In this document: positions 15,379 through 22,263 of the stretch, in pieces
Position numbering within the stretch: the first letter of the stretch is position 1
Layout: each line of letters opens with the position of its first letter
Assembly: GCA_024275955.1 (NCBI GenBank)
Contig: JAJRYD010000043.1
Coordinates: 1-22,373 of the forward strand
Direction of reading: 5' to 3'
DNA from: Nitrospirota bacterium
GTDB lineage: Bacteria; Nitrospinota_A; UBA7883; JACRGQ01
DNA length: 22,373 nucleotides
Made by a program: the position numbers and the translations under genes
Notes under the pieces: model-generated
What the model saw: only the letters and a program-made list of their open reading frames with translations
Databases searched by the model: none
What the model was told of the DNA's origin: nothing

Positions 15379-16233
15379 ATGGACAGGGTGACAACGCTAT
15401 CGCTGATTGAAGAAAAAAAACTTGGTAACAAAATAACCGCCCTCACCGCCTACGACGCGCCGTTCGCGCGGATGATGGACGAAGCCGGTGTCGATATCAT
15501 CCTTGTAGGCGACTCTGTCGGGATGACCGTTCTGGGACGGGAGAACACCCTCTCGGTAACGATGGAAGAGATGATCCACCATACCCGCGCCGTATCCTCC
15601 TGCGTTAAACGGGCGATGGTCGTCGCTGATATGCCGTTTATGTCTTTCCAGATATCGCCGGAGCTTGCGCTTGAAAACGCCGGAAGGCTCATAAAGGAAG
15701 GCGGAGCCCACGCCGTAAAGCTGGAAGGGGGGAAAAGCATATTCTTAGCGACACAAAGCATAGTGGAGGCCGGCATACCTGTTATGGGACATGTAGGGCT
15801 TACCCCGCAGTCGATGCATCGGCTTGGAGGCTTCAAGGTGCAGGGAAAGAAAAGCGGCTCCGCAAAACGTATAATGAACGACGCGAAAGCTGTGGAAGAG
15901 GCGGGGGCCTTCTCGGTTGTCATAGAAGCGGTGCCGGTAGACCTTGCGCGGGCTATTACTGACAATCTCTTTATCCCGACAATCGGCATAGGGGCGGGCG
16001 AGCATTGCGGTGGGCAGATACTTGTGATGCAGGATATGCTTGGGATATCGGGCCGAACGCCGAAGTTCGTAAAAAAATATGCAGATATTGCGGGCATTGC
16101 GAAAAATGCTTTTGCCGAATATATCAAGGATGTGCGCTCATCCAGTTTCCCTGCCGTAGAGCATAGTTATCAACCTGCGGCCGCGAAACTCAAAGTAGTC
16201 GGCGGCGGGAGCTTAAAGAAAAAAAGTTCGTAA
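15379..16233 (+). CDS. panB: Ketopantoate hydroxymethyltransferase
   Basis: This 284-residue TIM-barrel enzyme has ALTAYDAPFARMMDEAG (21-37), LVGDSVGMT (42-50, metal-binding Asp45), VVADMPFMS (81-89, Asp84), VKLEGG (113-118, Glu116) and VIEAVP (181-186, Glu183), all characteristic of PanB. It makes ketopantoate from alpha-ketoisovalerate and methylene-tetrahydrofolate, the first committed step to pantothenate and CoA. GGAG about 7 nt before the ATG is a good ribosome site. The 116-bp gap after the kinase gene suggests its own promoter. The C-terminal tail, about 20 residues rich in Gly, Lys and Ser, extends beyond the usual length. panC is not in the window. Confidence 0.97.
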   Translation: MDRVTTLSLIEEKKLGNKITALTAYDAPFARMMDEAGVDIILVGDSVGMTVLGRENTLSVTMEEMIHHTRAVSSCVKRAMVVADMPFMSFQISPELALENAGRLIKEGGAHAVKLEGGKSIFLATQSIVEAGIPVMGHVGLTPQSMHRLGGFKVQGKKSGSAKRIMNDAKAVEEAGAFSVVIEAVPVDLARAITDNLFIPTIGIGAGEHCGGQILVMQDMLGISGRTPKFVKKYADIAGIAKNAFAEYIKDVRSSSFPAVEHSYQPAAAKLKVVGGGSLKKKSS

Positions 16234-16247
16234 AAATTCTTTCTCTT

Positions 16248-16358
16248 TTAAAACAGCTCCATCGGGTCGAGCTTTGCCAGATAATAGAAAACCAGCTCTG
16301 ATATTTCCATTGAGAGATTTTTCCAAAGCTTCCCGTTTTGGGATAATCGGGTTATCAT
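16248..16358 (-). CDS. Possible 36-residue ORF antisense to the panB-terB gap
   Basis: An ATG-to-TAA frame on the minus strand encodes a peptide starting MITRLSQNGKLWKN and ending YYLAKLDPMELF. The C-terminal part is helical-looking and has codon use like the neighbouring genes, reminiscent of the tail of a longer protein. There is no clear Shine-Dalgarno before the ATG and I do not recognise a family. It may be a remnant or chance. Confidence 0.22.
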   Translation of the reverse strand: MITRLSQNGKLWKNLSMEISELVFYYLAKLDPMELF

Positions 16359-16401
16359 ACCGGCTGAAATGTTGGGCTAACGTAATTTAAGAGGTAGACA
16401 G

Positions 16402-16860
16402 GTGATAGATTCTATTAAAAAGTTTTTTGGCGCAAGCAAGGAAGAAAATAATAAGGAAGACGCGGGACACGACACGCGGGTAGCGGCATTCGCGCTGATG
16501 CTGGAGATGGCCTCCGCCGATGACGAGTTTAGCGAAAACGAGCAGAACGACATAATGGAAATTCTAAAAAAAGAACATGGCCTAGAAGGCGATGATGCCA
16601 AAGCTCTCTTGGAAGAGTCTAAAAAAAAGCTGGATGGAAGTGCCGACCTCTGGCAGTTCACAAAGCTTATAAACACAAACTACTCCAAGGAAGAAAAAAT
16701 CAAGGTGATAGAAATGGTCTGGCAGGTAGTCTACTCCGACGGAGTGCTGGATAAACATGAAGACTACCTCGTCCACAAGCTGGGAAAGCTGTTGCGGCTC
16801 AGCCACAAAGAGCTTATAGAGAGTAAGCTTAAAGTTCGTGACGGTAAAAACAGTTCCTAA
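16402..16860 (+). CDS. TerB-like domain protein
   Basis: This 152-residue, all-helical, highly charged protein starts at GTG 16402 with GAGG at 16391-16394. Residues about 28-135 match the TerB/DjlA-N type bundle: an AFALMLEMASADDEFSENE segment (helix, then an acidic turn) is echoed in the second half by MVWQVVYSDGVLDKHEDYLVHKL. This paired 'A/SDGxxxxxE' acidic pattern is typical of the family and may bind metal. No signal peptide or membrane span is present. TerB proteins are linked to tellurite and stress-response complexes at the inner membrane, but single-domain members mostly have unknown roles. It sits between panB and the accessory block, separate from any other ter gene. Confidence 0.8.
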   Translation: MIDSIKKFFGASKEENNKEDAGHDTRVAAFALMLEMASADDEFSENEQNDIMEILKKEHGLEGDDAKALLEESKKKLDGSADLWQFTKLINTNYSKEEKIKVIEMVWQVVYSDGVLDKHEDYLVHKLGKLLRLSHKELIESKLKVRDGKNSS

Positions 16861-16893
16861 CTCCAAACAGCAAAAGGAAAGCTTCACCGCAAC

Positions 16894-17014
16894 AATACTT
16901 ACATAGTGAGTATTACCTACAGATGTCCTACAATATAATGAGTATTGCCTACAAAATTTGTAGTCGAACCGCCTCTATGTTTTCTAACATATTGTTTTTA
17001 AATACTGTCAGTAT
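16894..17014 (+). promoter_or_regulatory. Palindrome- and repeat-rich control region
   Basis: Several ordered elements occur within 121 bp: AATACT-N9-AGTATT (16894-16914); a 15-bp direct repeat TGAGTATT(A/G)CCTACA at 16907-16921 and 16939-16953, 32 bp apart; the word CCTACA at 16916, 16927 and 16948 (11 and 21 bp apart, close to whole helical turns); CAATA-N7-TATTG (16931-16947); CTACAAA-A-TTTGTAG (16949-16963); and ATACTG-T-CAGTAT (17002-17014). A TATAAT lies at 16934-16939. It is upstream of the two membrane microproteins and the WD40-caspase-like gene. The density and phasing suggest operators for one regulator, not identified here. Apart from these elements I see nothing in 16861-17085. 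Confidence 0.5.
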
Positions 17015-17085
17015 CGGCACACAAATTGCTTTGTTAAATATGTAGGAGATGTTAGATAGCCCTTCCCTCATTGAAAGGATAGGAA

Positions 17086-17187
17086 ATGGCGGACAAGGAG
17101 CGACATGTTTCGATAGGCTACAGAATCGTTGCCTGCTTTATTGTGGCAGGTTATTTTCTTTTGCACCCTACTCTTCTTTTTAAGTAA
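17086..17187 (+). CDS. 33-residue membrane microprotein
   Basis: This short ORF has a basic, polar head (MADKERHVSIGYR) and one hydrophobic stretch (IVACFIVAGYFLLHPTLLF), ending in Lys. Purine-rich AAGGATAGGAA just before the ATG can serve as ribosome site. The layout (N-terminal charges, a single span, almost no tail) is typical of small inner-membrane proteins or membrane toxins. A second ORF of the same design starts 24 bp downstream. No homologue is recognised. Its place between a repeat-rich control region and the WD40-caspase-like gene hints at co-regulation. Confidence 0.45.
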   Translation: MADKERHVSIGYRIVACFIVAGYFLLHPTLLFK

Positions 17188-17211
17188 TAATTTGATTTAA
17201 TTGGATTTACA

Positions 17212-17331
17212 ATGGTAACAAGAGAGAAAAAGATAGTCTGGCCTTTAAAGCTGTTTTTCTATTTTTTTGCGGCGGTTTGCCTTTTGATGACCACCATATT
17301 CATCGGGCAGGCTTTTTCCTCTATCGTCTAA
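17212..17331 (+). CDS. 39-residue membrane microprotein
   Basis: The ORF has a basic head (MVTREKKIVWPLK) followed by one long hydrophobic segment (LFFYFFAAVCLLMTTIFIG) and the short tail QAFSSIV. The upstream sequence has no strong Shine-Dalgarno (GATTTAC), so translation might depend on the preceding 33-residue ORF, which ends 24 bp earlier. A small hairpin follows directly after its stop. Size, charge pattern and single span parallel the first microprotein, although the sequences are not duplicates. I cannot assign a function. Confidence 0.42.
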   Translation: MVTREKKIVWPLKLFFYFFAAVCLLMTTIFIGQAFSSIV

Positions 17332-17336
17332 ACAGC

Positions 17337-17360
17337 CCGCTAAAAAGGCATAGCGGTTTC
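17337..17360 (+). terminator. Weak hairpin after the microprotein pair
   Basis: CCGCTA (17337-17342), an 8-base loop and TAGCGG (17351-17356) form a 6-bp stem followed by TTTCT. It is a weak match to an intrinsic terminator. If active, it would partly separate the microproteins from the WD40-caspase-like gene 109 bp further on. Confidence 0.3.
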
Positions 17361-17468
17361 TAAAAAGCCGGTTTTGTGCCGCTACCTTCTCCATCGTCGT
17401 GGGTGGTATCATTATCCAGAGAGGTATTTGCTAGAGGTGCTTTAATATTGCGCGGCCTATAGCTGTTT

Positions 17469-20273
17469 ATGGCAAAAAAAGAGGGAGGTCTTCAAGTGGG
17501 CGGTTCGACGATACCCGACCTTCCGGTTTTGCGGATAGAGTCCGGCATGCACCTTACCTCCATCAAAAGAGGTTCCGTTGATGCTAAGAACCGTTTTCTC
17601 GTAACAGGTTCCGACGATAAGACTGTTAGGGTTTGGAACCTTAACGACGGATCGCTTATAAAAACAATTCGCCCGCCGGCAGGCACAGGGAACGAGGGGA
17701 AAATATTTTCCGTCGCTATTTCGCCAGACGCGAAAAAAATCGCCTGCGGCGGCTGGACGAACCACAGCGGATGGTCTACCGACATCTACATTTTTGACAG
17801 GCGGACAGGCAATCTGCTTAGCAGAATTAAGGAGCTTCCAAACGTGACCCACGACCTTGCGTGGTCCAAAAACGGATCTATGCTTGCCGCCTCTTTTGGC
17901 GGAGCGTGCGGCGTTAAAATTTTTTCCGGTTCCGGCTATTCTCTCCTGTTCGAAGACCGCGACTACGCTGGCGACTCCCATTCAGTCGATTTCGATGATA
18001 ATGGACGGCTGTTATCCAGCTCGTTTGACGGCTCTCTGCGAATATACCAAACAGGAGACGGAGCTTTTAAAATGACTCACAGGTCAAAAGTAACCGGAGG
18101 TTCGCAACCTGTCTTTGCCCGTTTCTCGCCCGATAGCGAACGGGTCGCGGTAGGGTTCAACGACACCAACAAGGTGCAGATACTATACGGCAAAAATCTT
18201 AACCACCAGTTCTTCCCCGACACAGGCAAAGCGGAAGGCGGAAACTTTTTCACCGTCGCGTGGTCTAACGACGGAAGCATGCTTTACGCCGCCGGTATGC
18301 ATCAGGTTGACGGCGTTCATCCGGTTTTAATCTGGCCGAAAAGCGGCGGAGGCAAAGTTGCCTCTGTTCCGGTCGCACAAAATACCGTTCTTGGAATTTT
18401 CCCTTTAAATGACAGAGGGTTCGCCTTCGTCTCGCATGAACCATCTTTCGGCAGATTTAGTGAGCAAAACCACGAACTGTTTGTTAAAAAACCGGCGATA
18501 GCGGAACATAGGGGAAACCTCGAAAACTTTCTCGTATCGGAAGATGGGCAGGAACTGCAATTCGGGTACGAGTTCGGCGGGGCGTCTTCGGCAAGGTTTT
18601 CACTAAAAGATTTTCGGCTTGCAAACGAAAGTTCTAAAAACGGACTGCTGGCCCCAGTAAGGCAAGCTGAAAATTTTGAAGTCTCCGGCTGGAAAAACAG
18701 CATTACCGCCAAGCTGAATGACAACCTGCTAAAACTTGACCCAAGCGAACTGTCGCGGTCGCTTGCTATCGCCCCCGATAGAAAAAGCTTTTTACTGGGA
18801 GCAGACTGGAACCTGAGATGTATAACGAATAAAGGCGCTTGGCAGGTAGGCTGGAGCGTGCCGTCGCACGGACCGGCATGGAGCGTAAACATATCCGGCG
18901 ACGGCAAGCTTGGCATTGCCGCCTTTAGCGATGGAACGATAAGATGGTACGCGATTGAAAATGGAAAGGAGCTACTCGCGCTCTTTCCGCATAGAGACGG
19001 CAAAAGATGGATAGCATGGACACCATCCGGCTACTATGTAGCTTCACCCGGCGCAGACGACCTGATAGGCTGGCAGATAAACAATGGGTACGACCAATCG
19101 CCGGATTTCTATCCCGCTTCCTGTTTCAAAAAATACTTTGAAAGACCGGATATAGTATCAGCCGTTCTAAAAACCCTCGACGAAGAAAAGGCTGTTAAGC
19201 TGTCAAACTCCGCGTCGAAAACAGCTGTCGAAAAATTTTCAATAAAGGAACTGCTACCGCCAGTGGTAGAAATAAATCACCCCCTCGAAGGAGCGGTAAT
19301 ATCTGCAAGCCTTATAAAAATTAAATTCTCCGTAAAAAGACCAACCGGCGAGCCGATAAAGTCGATCGCCGTTCTCGGTGACGGAAGAACGCTCGTAAAG
19401 CTTGCCGGCAAAAGCCTTTCGGGAAATATGGAAAAACATGCAATGGAAATAATCGTCCCAAAAGGCACCTCCCGCCTAAGCGTTATCGCGAAAAACAGCA
19501 ATCTTGCAAGCGCCCCTGCCAGCGTGAACATTGCTTGGAGAAACCTCTCGGATAAAAAAGTAAACCTTCACACCCTCGCTATCGGGCTGTCGGCTTACGA
19601 AAATATAGAGCAAGGCGCTGATAGCGCGGCTGGCGATGCCGAAGCTGTCGCCAAAGCGCTCGCCATGCACGAAGGGCGATATTACAGTAGTGTAAAATAC
19701 AAACTGCTGAAAGACAAAGAAGCAACCAAACATAAAATTTTAGAGGAGCTTCAAAAAATCGGAGATACTGCCGAGCCTATCGACAGGGCAATTATCTATC
19801 TTTCCGGCCTCGGCAAAACTGACGGTGAGGGGAGGCATTACTTCCTGCCGTACAACGCAGATATGGAAGAGACTAAAACAACCTTTCTCCCATTTTCGGA
19901 AATAAAGCATATCGCAAAAAAACTTGCGTGCCAGACGATTGTAATGCTCGACATATGCCGGCAAGACGATGAGGACAGTAAAGATTTCCGCTTTGGGCTT
20001 GACCGCGCCATAAAAGAACTTTCATCAACAGATACCGGAGCGGTGATAATAGCATCTGGTGCCGATAGCAAAACTTCACAAGATGCTTCCGCCCTCTCGC
20101 CGTTCGCCGAGGCGTTGGCAGACTGCCTTAAACCTGTTGACGGCGAAAAGAAGATGGTAAGCGTTGACAGCCTTACAGATTACATTTGGAAAAATGTATC
20201 CGAATCTACCGACGGCAGGCAGATACCGATAACAGCAAGGCCGAAAACCGTCCCCAATTTCCGGGTGCTGTGA
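17469..20273 (+). CDS. WD40-repeat protein with C-terminal caspase-like domain lacking the catalytic His
   Basis: This 934-residue protein appears cytoplasmic, with no signal peptide. Residues about 20-540 are WD40-type blades (for example DDKTVRVWNLNDG, DGSLRIYQTGDG, DGTIRWYAIENG), probably two propellers. The SPGADDLIGWQ block and PDIVSAVLKTLDEEKA follow, as in bacterial WD40-caspases, then a beta-rich segment from about 597 and a caspase/C14-like domain at about 698-934. In that domain the usual SGHG is SGLG (Leu781), while the Cys of LDTCHSG is kept as Cys830 in LDICRQD. Loss of the dyad His argues against normal protease activity, so it may be a pseudoprotease, scaffold or sensor. ATG 17469 has no good ribosome site, but in-frame GTG 17496 has GGGAGG 7 nt upstream and may be the real start. 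The DUF5677-like gene follows after 15 bp. Confidence 0.88.
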   Translation: MAKKEGGLQVGGSTIPDLPVLRIESGMHLTSIKRGSVDAKNRFLVTGSDDKTVRVWNLNDGSLIKTIRPPAGTGNEGKIFSVAISPDAKKIACGGWTNHSGWSTDIYIFDRRTGNLLSRIKELPNVTHDLAWSKNGSMLAASFGGACGVKIFSGSGYSLLFEDRDYAGDSHSVDFDDNGRLLSSSFDGSLRIYQTGDGAFKMTHRSKVTGGSQPVFARFSPDSERVAVGFNDTNKVQILYGKNLNHQFFPDTGKAEGGNFFTVAWSNDGSMLYAAGMHQVDGVHPVLIWPKSGGGKVASVPVAQNTVLGIFPLNDRGFAFVSHEPSFGRFSEQNHELFVKKPAIAEHRGNLENFLVSEDGQELQFGYEFGGASSARFSLKDFRLANESSKNGLLAPVRQAENFEVSGWKNSITAKLNDNLLKLDPSELSRSLAIAPDRKSFLLGADWNLRCITNKGAWQVGWSVPSHGPAWSVNISGDGKLGIAAFSDGTIRWYAIENGKELLALFPHRDGKRWIAWTPSGYYVASPGADDLIGWQINNGYDQSPDFYPASCFKKYFERPDIVSAVLKTLDEEKAVKLSNSASKTAVEKFSIKELLPPVVEINHPLEGAVISASLIKIKFSVKRPTGEPIKSIAVLGDGRTLVKLAGKSLSGNMEKHAMEIIVPKGTSRLSVIAKNSNLASAPASVNIAWRNLSDKKVNLHTLAIGLSAYENIEQGADSAAGDAEAVAKALAMHEGRYYSSVKYKLLKDKEATKHKILEELQKIGDTAEPIDRAIIYLSGLGKTDGEGRHYFLPYNADMEETKTTFLPFSEIKHIAKKLACQTIVMLDICRQDDEDSKDFRFGLDRAIKELSSTDTGAVIIASGADSKTSQDASALSPFAEALADCLKPVDGEKKMVSVDSLTDYIWKNVSESTDGRQIPITARPKTVPNFRVL

Positions 20274-20288
20274 GGAAAGGGGCTAACT

Positions 20289-21096
20289 ATGTCATTTGAT
20301 AAAAACGGATTTTTAGGAAAAGAAGTAAACGACACCGTTACTAAAATACACTTGAAATACACTGATTTAATAACTTTTTTAAAAACTCTAAATAAATTCT
20401 CTCATGAAATTCAAAACAGACTAACTATAGACATCAAGAACAGCCAAGAAGTTATCTGTGCCACCTTATTTATAAAAACCTTATCAACCTTTCAGGCATT
20501 TTTGCTGATATCAGAAAGAGGAATGAAATCTCAAGCAGAGATGCTTTTACGGGGTCTGATTGAATCATTGTTTATACTAGTCGCATCTTCAAAATCGAAA
20601 GATTTTGTAAGAGAATATGCAAACCAAGATCTACTTCAAAGGAAAAATATATATAATCGCCATATGAACTCAAGCGATAAAGCTTTACACGAAATGTTTA
20701 AGAATGAAATGGGAAAAAACCTTTGAGAAAATCAAAGCAGGCATTAAGAAATTTGATGTAAAGAAAATGAGTGTGGAAGATATTGCAAGGAAAGCAGATA
20801 TGCATGATTGGTATATCAGTGCTTACGCAGACTTATCGGACTCCGTACATACCAGCCCAAGAGATTTGGAAAATTTTATCGACAAAAAAGATAATGGGAT
20901 TGCTGGACTGAAAAACATACCTTCGGACGAAGACTTGGATAAAATACATCTCACCGCTGGTGATAGCCTTCTCCGTGCCTTAAAAGCGATTAATAATATA
21001 TTCAAACTTGAAATTGATAGCTCCCTCGAAACTTACGCAAAACAGCCTGCCTCTCTTTATACTAAATACAATCCTATTAAAGGCGGAAAAACATGA
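20289..21096 (+). pseudogene. DUF5677-like protein gene with a +1 frameshift at an A6 run
   Basis: Two overlapping frames encode halves of one protein. 20289-20726 gives the N-terminal half, with helices and LLRGLIESLFILVASSKSKD, then DFVREYANQDLLQRK. 20704-21096 gives the C-terminal half with YADLSDSVHTSPRDLENF. This order matches DUF5677-type proteins of unknown function. Removing one A from the A6 run at 20714-20719 joins the frames as EMGKTFEKIKAG without a stop, giving about 268 residues. It could be a disabled gene, a phase-variable switch, ribosomal slippage or a sequencing error. A ribosome site (GGAAAGGGG) precedes the ATG. The gene is clearly A+T-richer than its neighbours, as if acquired separately. 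Its end overlaps the YkvA-like start (ATGA). Confidence 0.7.
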
Positions 21097-21482
21097 CCGA
21101 CGAAAAAATCGAAAAAAGCAACAAAGAGGAATACAGCGAAAACAGTTTTTGGAACAAAATAAAAGAACATGCAAAGGCGATAGGGTGTAGCCTTATCTGC
21201 AAGGCGCTGGTTCTTTATTACACTCTTCAAAACCCTAACTGCCCCAAGTGGGCAAAGACGACGATAATAGGCGCGCTTGCCTACCTGATAAACTTTATGG
21301 ACGCGATACCAGATTTTACGCCGATAGTCGGCTACACCGACGACTTGGGAGCGCTTGCGGCGGCGATAGCACTGGTCGCTGTCTATATTACCGATGTAGA
21401 AATAATAAAGGCGAAAGAAAAAGCAAAAGAACTGCTCGACTGCGACTGCCCCGGAATCGAAAAAGATAAACCAAACGGCTAA
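21093..21482 (+). CDS. YkvA/DUF1232 small membrane protein
   Basis: This 129-residue protein has a Lys/Glu-rich N-terminal 30 residues, then the DUF1232 signature: a hydrophobic helix, the loop DAIPDFTPIVGYTDDLGAL, and a second hydrophobic helix (AAAIALVAVYI). The tail is charged and contains CDCPG. The D-x-IPD-x-P...G-x-DD pattern is the family hallmark. The function of YkvA proteins is unknown. The start overlaps the DUF5677-like stop by 4 bp, so it is translated from the same message as the WD40-caspase-like gene, unless the frameshift upstream reduces coupling. A hairpin overlaps its stop codon. Confidence 0.88.
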   Translation: MTDEKIEKSNKEEYSENSFWNKIKEHAKAIGCSLICKALVLYYTLQNPNCPKWAKTTIIGALAYLINFMDAIPDFTPIVGYTDDLGALAAAIALVAVYITDVEIIKAKEKAKELLDCDCPGIEKDKPNG

Positions 21483-21500
21483 TCGGGCATTACCGAGCCG
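21476..21500 (+). terminator. Candidate hairpin at the end of the accessory operon
   Basis: CGGCT-AAT-CGG-GCATTA-CCG-AGCCG can fold into a stem of 5+3 bp with a 3-base bulge, overlapping the YkvA-like stop. It is followed by CTTCTTGTC, only a weak T-tract. Its position at the end of the operon favours a termination or mRNA-stabilising role. Confidence 0.4.
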
Positions 21501-21507
21501 CTTCTTG

Positions 21508-21576
21508 TCATTGCAAGAAACGAAGTGACGAAGCGATCTCTCGTTGAGAGGGAAAGCAAGCTGGTGCCTTCGCTTC
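21508..21576. repeat. GTCATTGC-type intergenic repeat with inverted arms
   Basis: GTCATTGCAAGAAACGAAGTGACGAAGCGATCTC is close to a repeat found between genes in many bacterial genomes. It is followed by CTCTC-GTT-GAGAG, and GAAGCGA (21530-21536) pairs with TCGCTTC (21570-21576), giving a long foldable unit. It separates the YkvA-like gene from the coupling-protein remnant and may mark the break point of that remnant. A related copy is at 12263. Confidence 0.6.
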
Positions 21577-21587
21577 CCCCTGCACCG

Positions 21588-22243
21588 TAAAAGAGTTTCA
21601 TCCAGTCGGCAGATTAAATGATTTAATGCCGAACCATCATCACCGAAGAAATTTAAACAGTGCTTCAAGTTGTGCAGGTTTTGATATTCTTTCGGTTGAC
21701 TCTTGAGCATTTTTAAAAGAATGCTCAAAATAGTTTTTGCGTTTTGGTTCCAAAAAACCTGATCTCCTGATGCAACTGGGTACGCACTGCTGATTAGAAT
21801 CTCTGTGAGTTTCTGAATGTCATCATGATTCTTGATTCGAGAAAGAGGGTTGTACCTTAGAGACTCGGCTAGGTTGTTGGGCTTGAGAACTTTTATCTTG
21901 AATCCCCTTTTCGCCAAGTGTCCACTGCACGCTTTAAAGATTTCGCCCGAAGGATCGGTTATCACTGTCGAATGGTCTAAGCCCATTACATTCGGGATTA
22001 CATAGCGTGTCGTTTTCCAACTCCGGTAGGTGCCATCAAAAGGAGATGGGCGAAACTGTTTTCAAGCGAAAGGCGAGAGCTTCCGACAAGCAAACCTTTG
22101 CTATTTTCTCGGAGAATTTTGAATCGTTCAAAAAAGTTTGCGAAAGAAGCATTCTCTAAGTTTTGTTTTTTTGGATAGAAGCCGATGACGAAGAGAAAAA
22201 CCTGACCAACTAACCAAAAGATAAGCTTTAAAACAATGAAGCT
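21588..22243 (-). pseudogene. Decayed type IV coupling protein (VirD4/TraG) fragment
   Basis: Read on the minus strand, the region opens with two hydrophobic segments (IVLKLIFWLVGQVFLFVIGF) and then LLMAPTGVGK, the Walker A of VirD4/TraG ATPases. The frame is lost at a four-T run (22013-22016, plus strand). Adding one base gives GVGKTTRYVIPNVMGLDHST, then ITDPSGEIF (the family's DPxGE), LKPNNLAESLRYNPL and NQNAKTILSILLKML. Similarity ends near DETLL at about 21590, where the repeat begins, so roughly the C-terminal half with the rest of the ATPase core is missing. Such proteins link relaxosomes to type IV secretion channels. This copy cannot be functional and marks a former conjugative or integrative element. 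No relaxase or other tra gene is in the window. Confidence 0.82.
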
Positions 22244-22263
22244 CCCCGCGGCAAGCCGCGAGG
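22244..22263. repeat. GC-rich hairpin repeat
   Basis: CC-C-CGCGGC-AA-GCCGCG-A-GG forms a strong stem with a two-base loop and one mismatch. It interrupts the upstream side of the coupling-protein remnant. A second, looser inverted repeat GGTCA...TGACC lies at 22271-22299. The remaining sequence to 22373 shows no gene I can support. Confidence 0.5.

Noticed and set aside
15450-16127. 225-residue minus-strand ORF
   Set aside because: Antisense shadow of panB with no recognisable motif.
16894-16963. Possible CRISPR-like array
   Set aside because: There are only two copies of a 15-bp repeat with a 17-bp gap and no cas genes, so operator repeats are the better reading.
17457-17981. 174-residue minus-strand ORF
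   Set aside because: Antisense to the first WD40 blades of a clearly coding frame.
21057-21600. C-terminal half of a 309-residue minus-strand ORF
   Set aside because: Only the part above about 21588 resembles a coupling protein; the rest is antisense read-through across the repeat and the YkvA-like gene.
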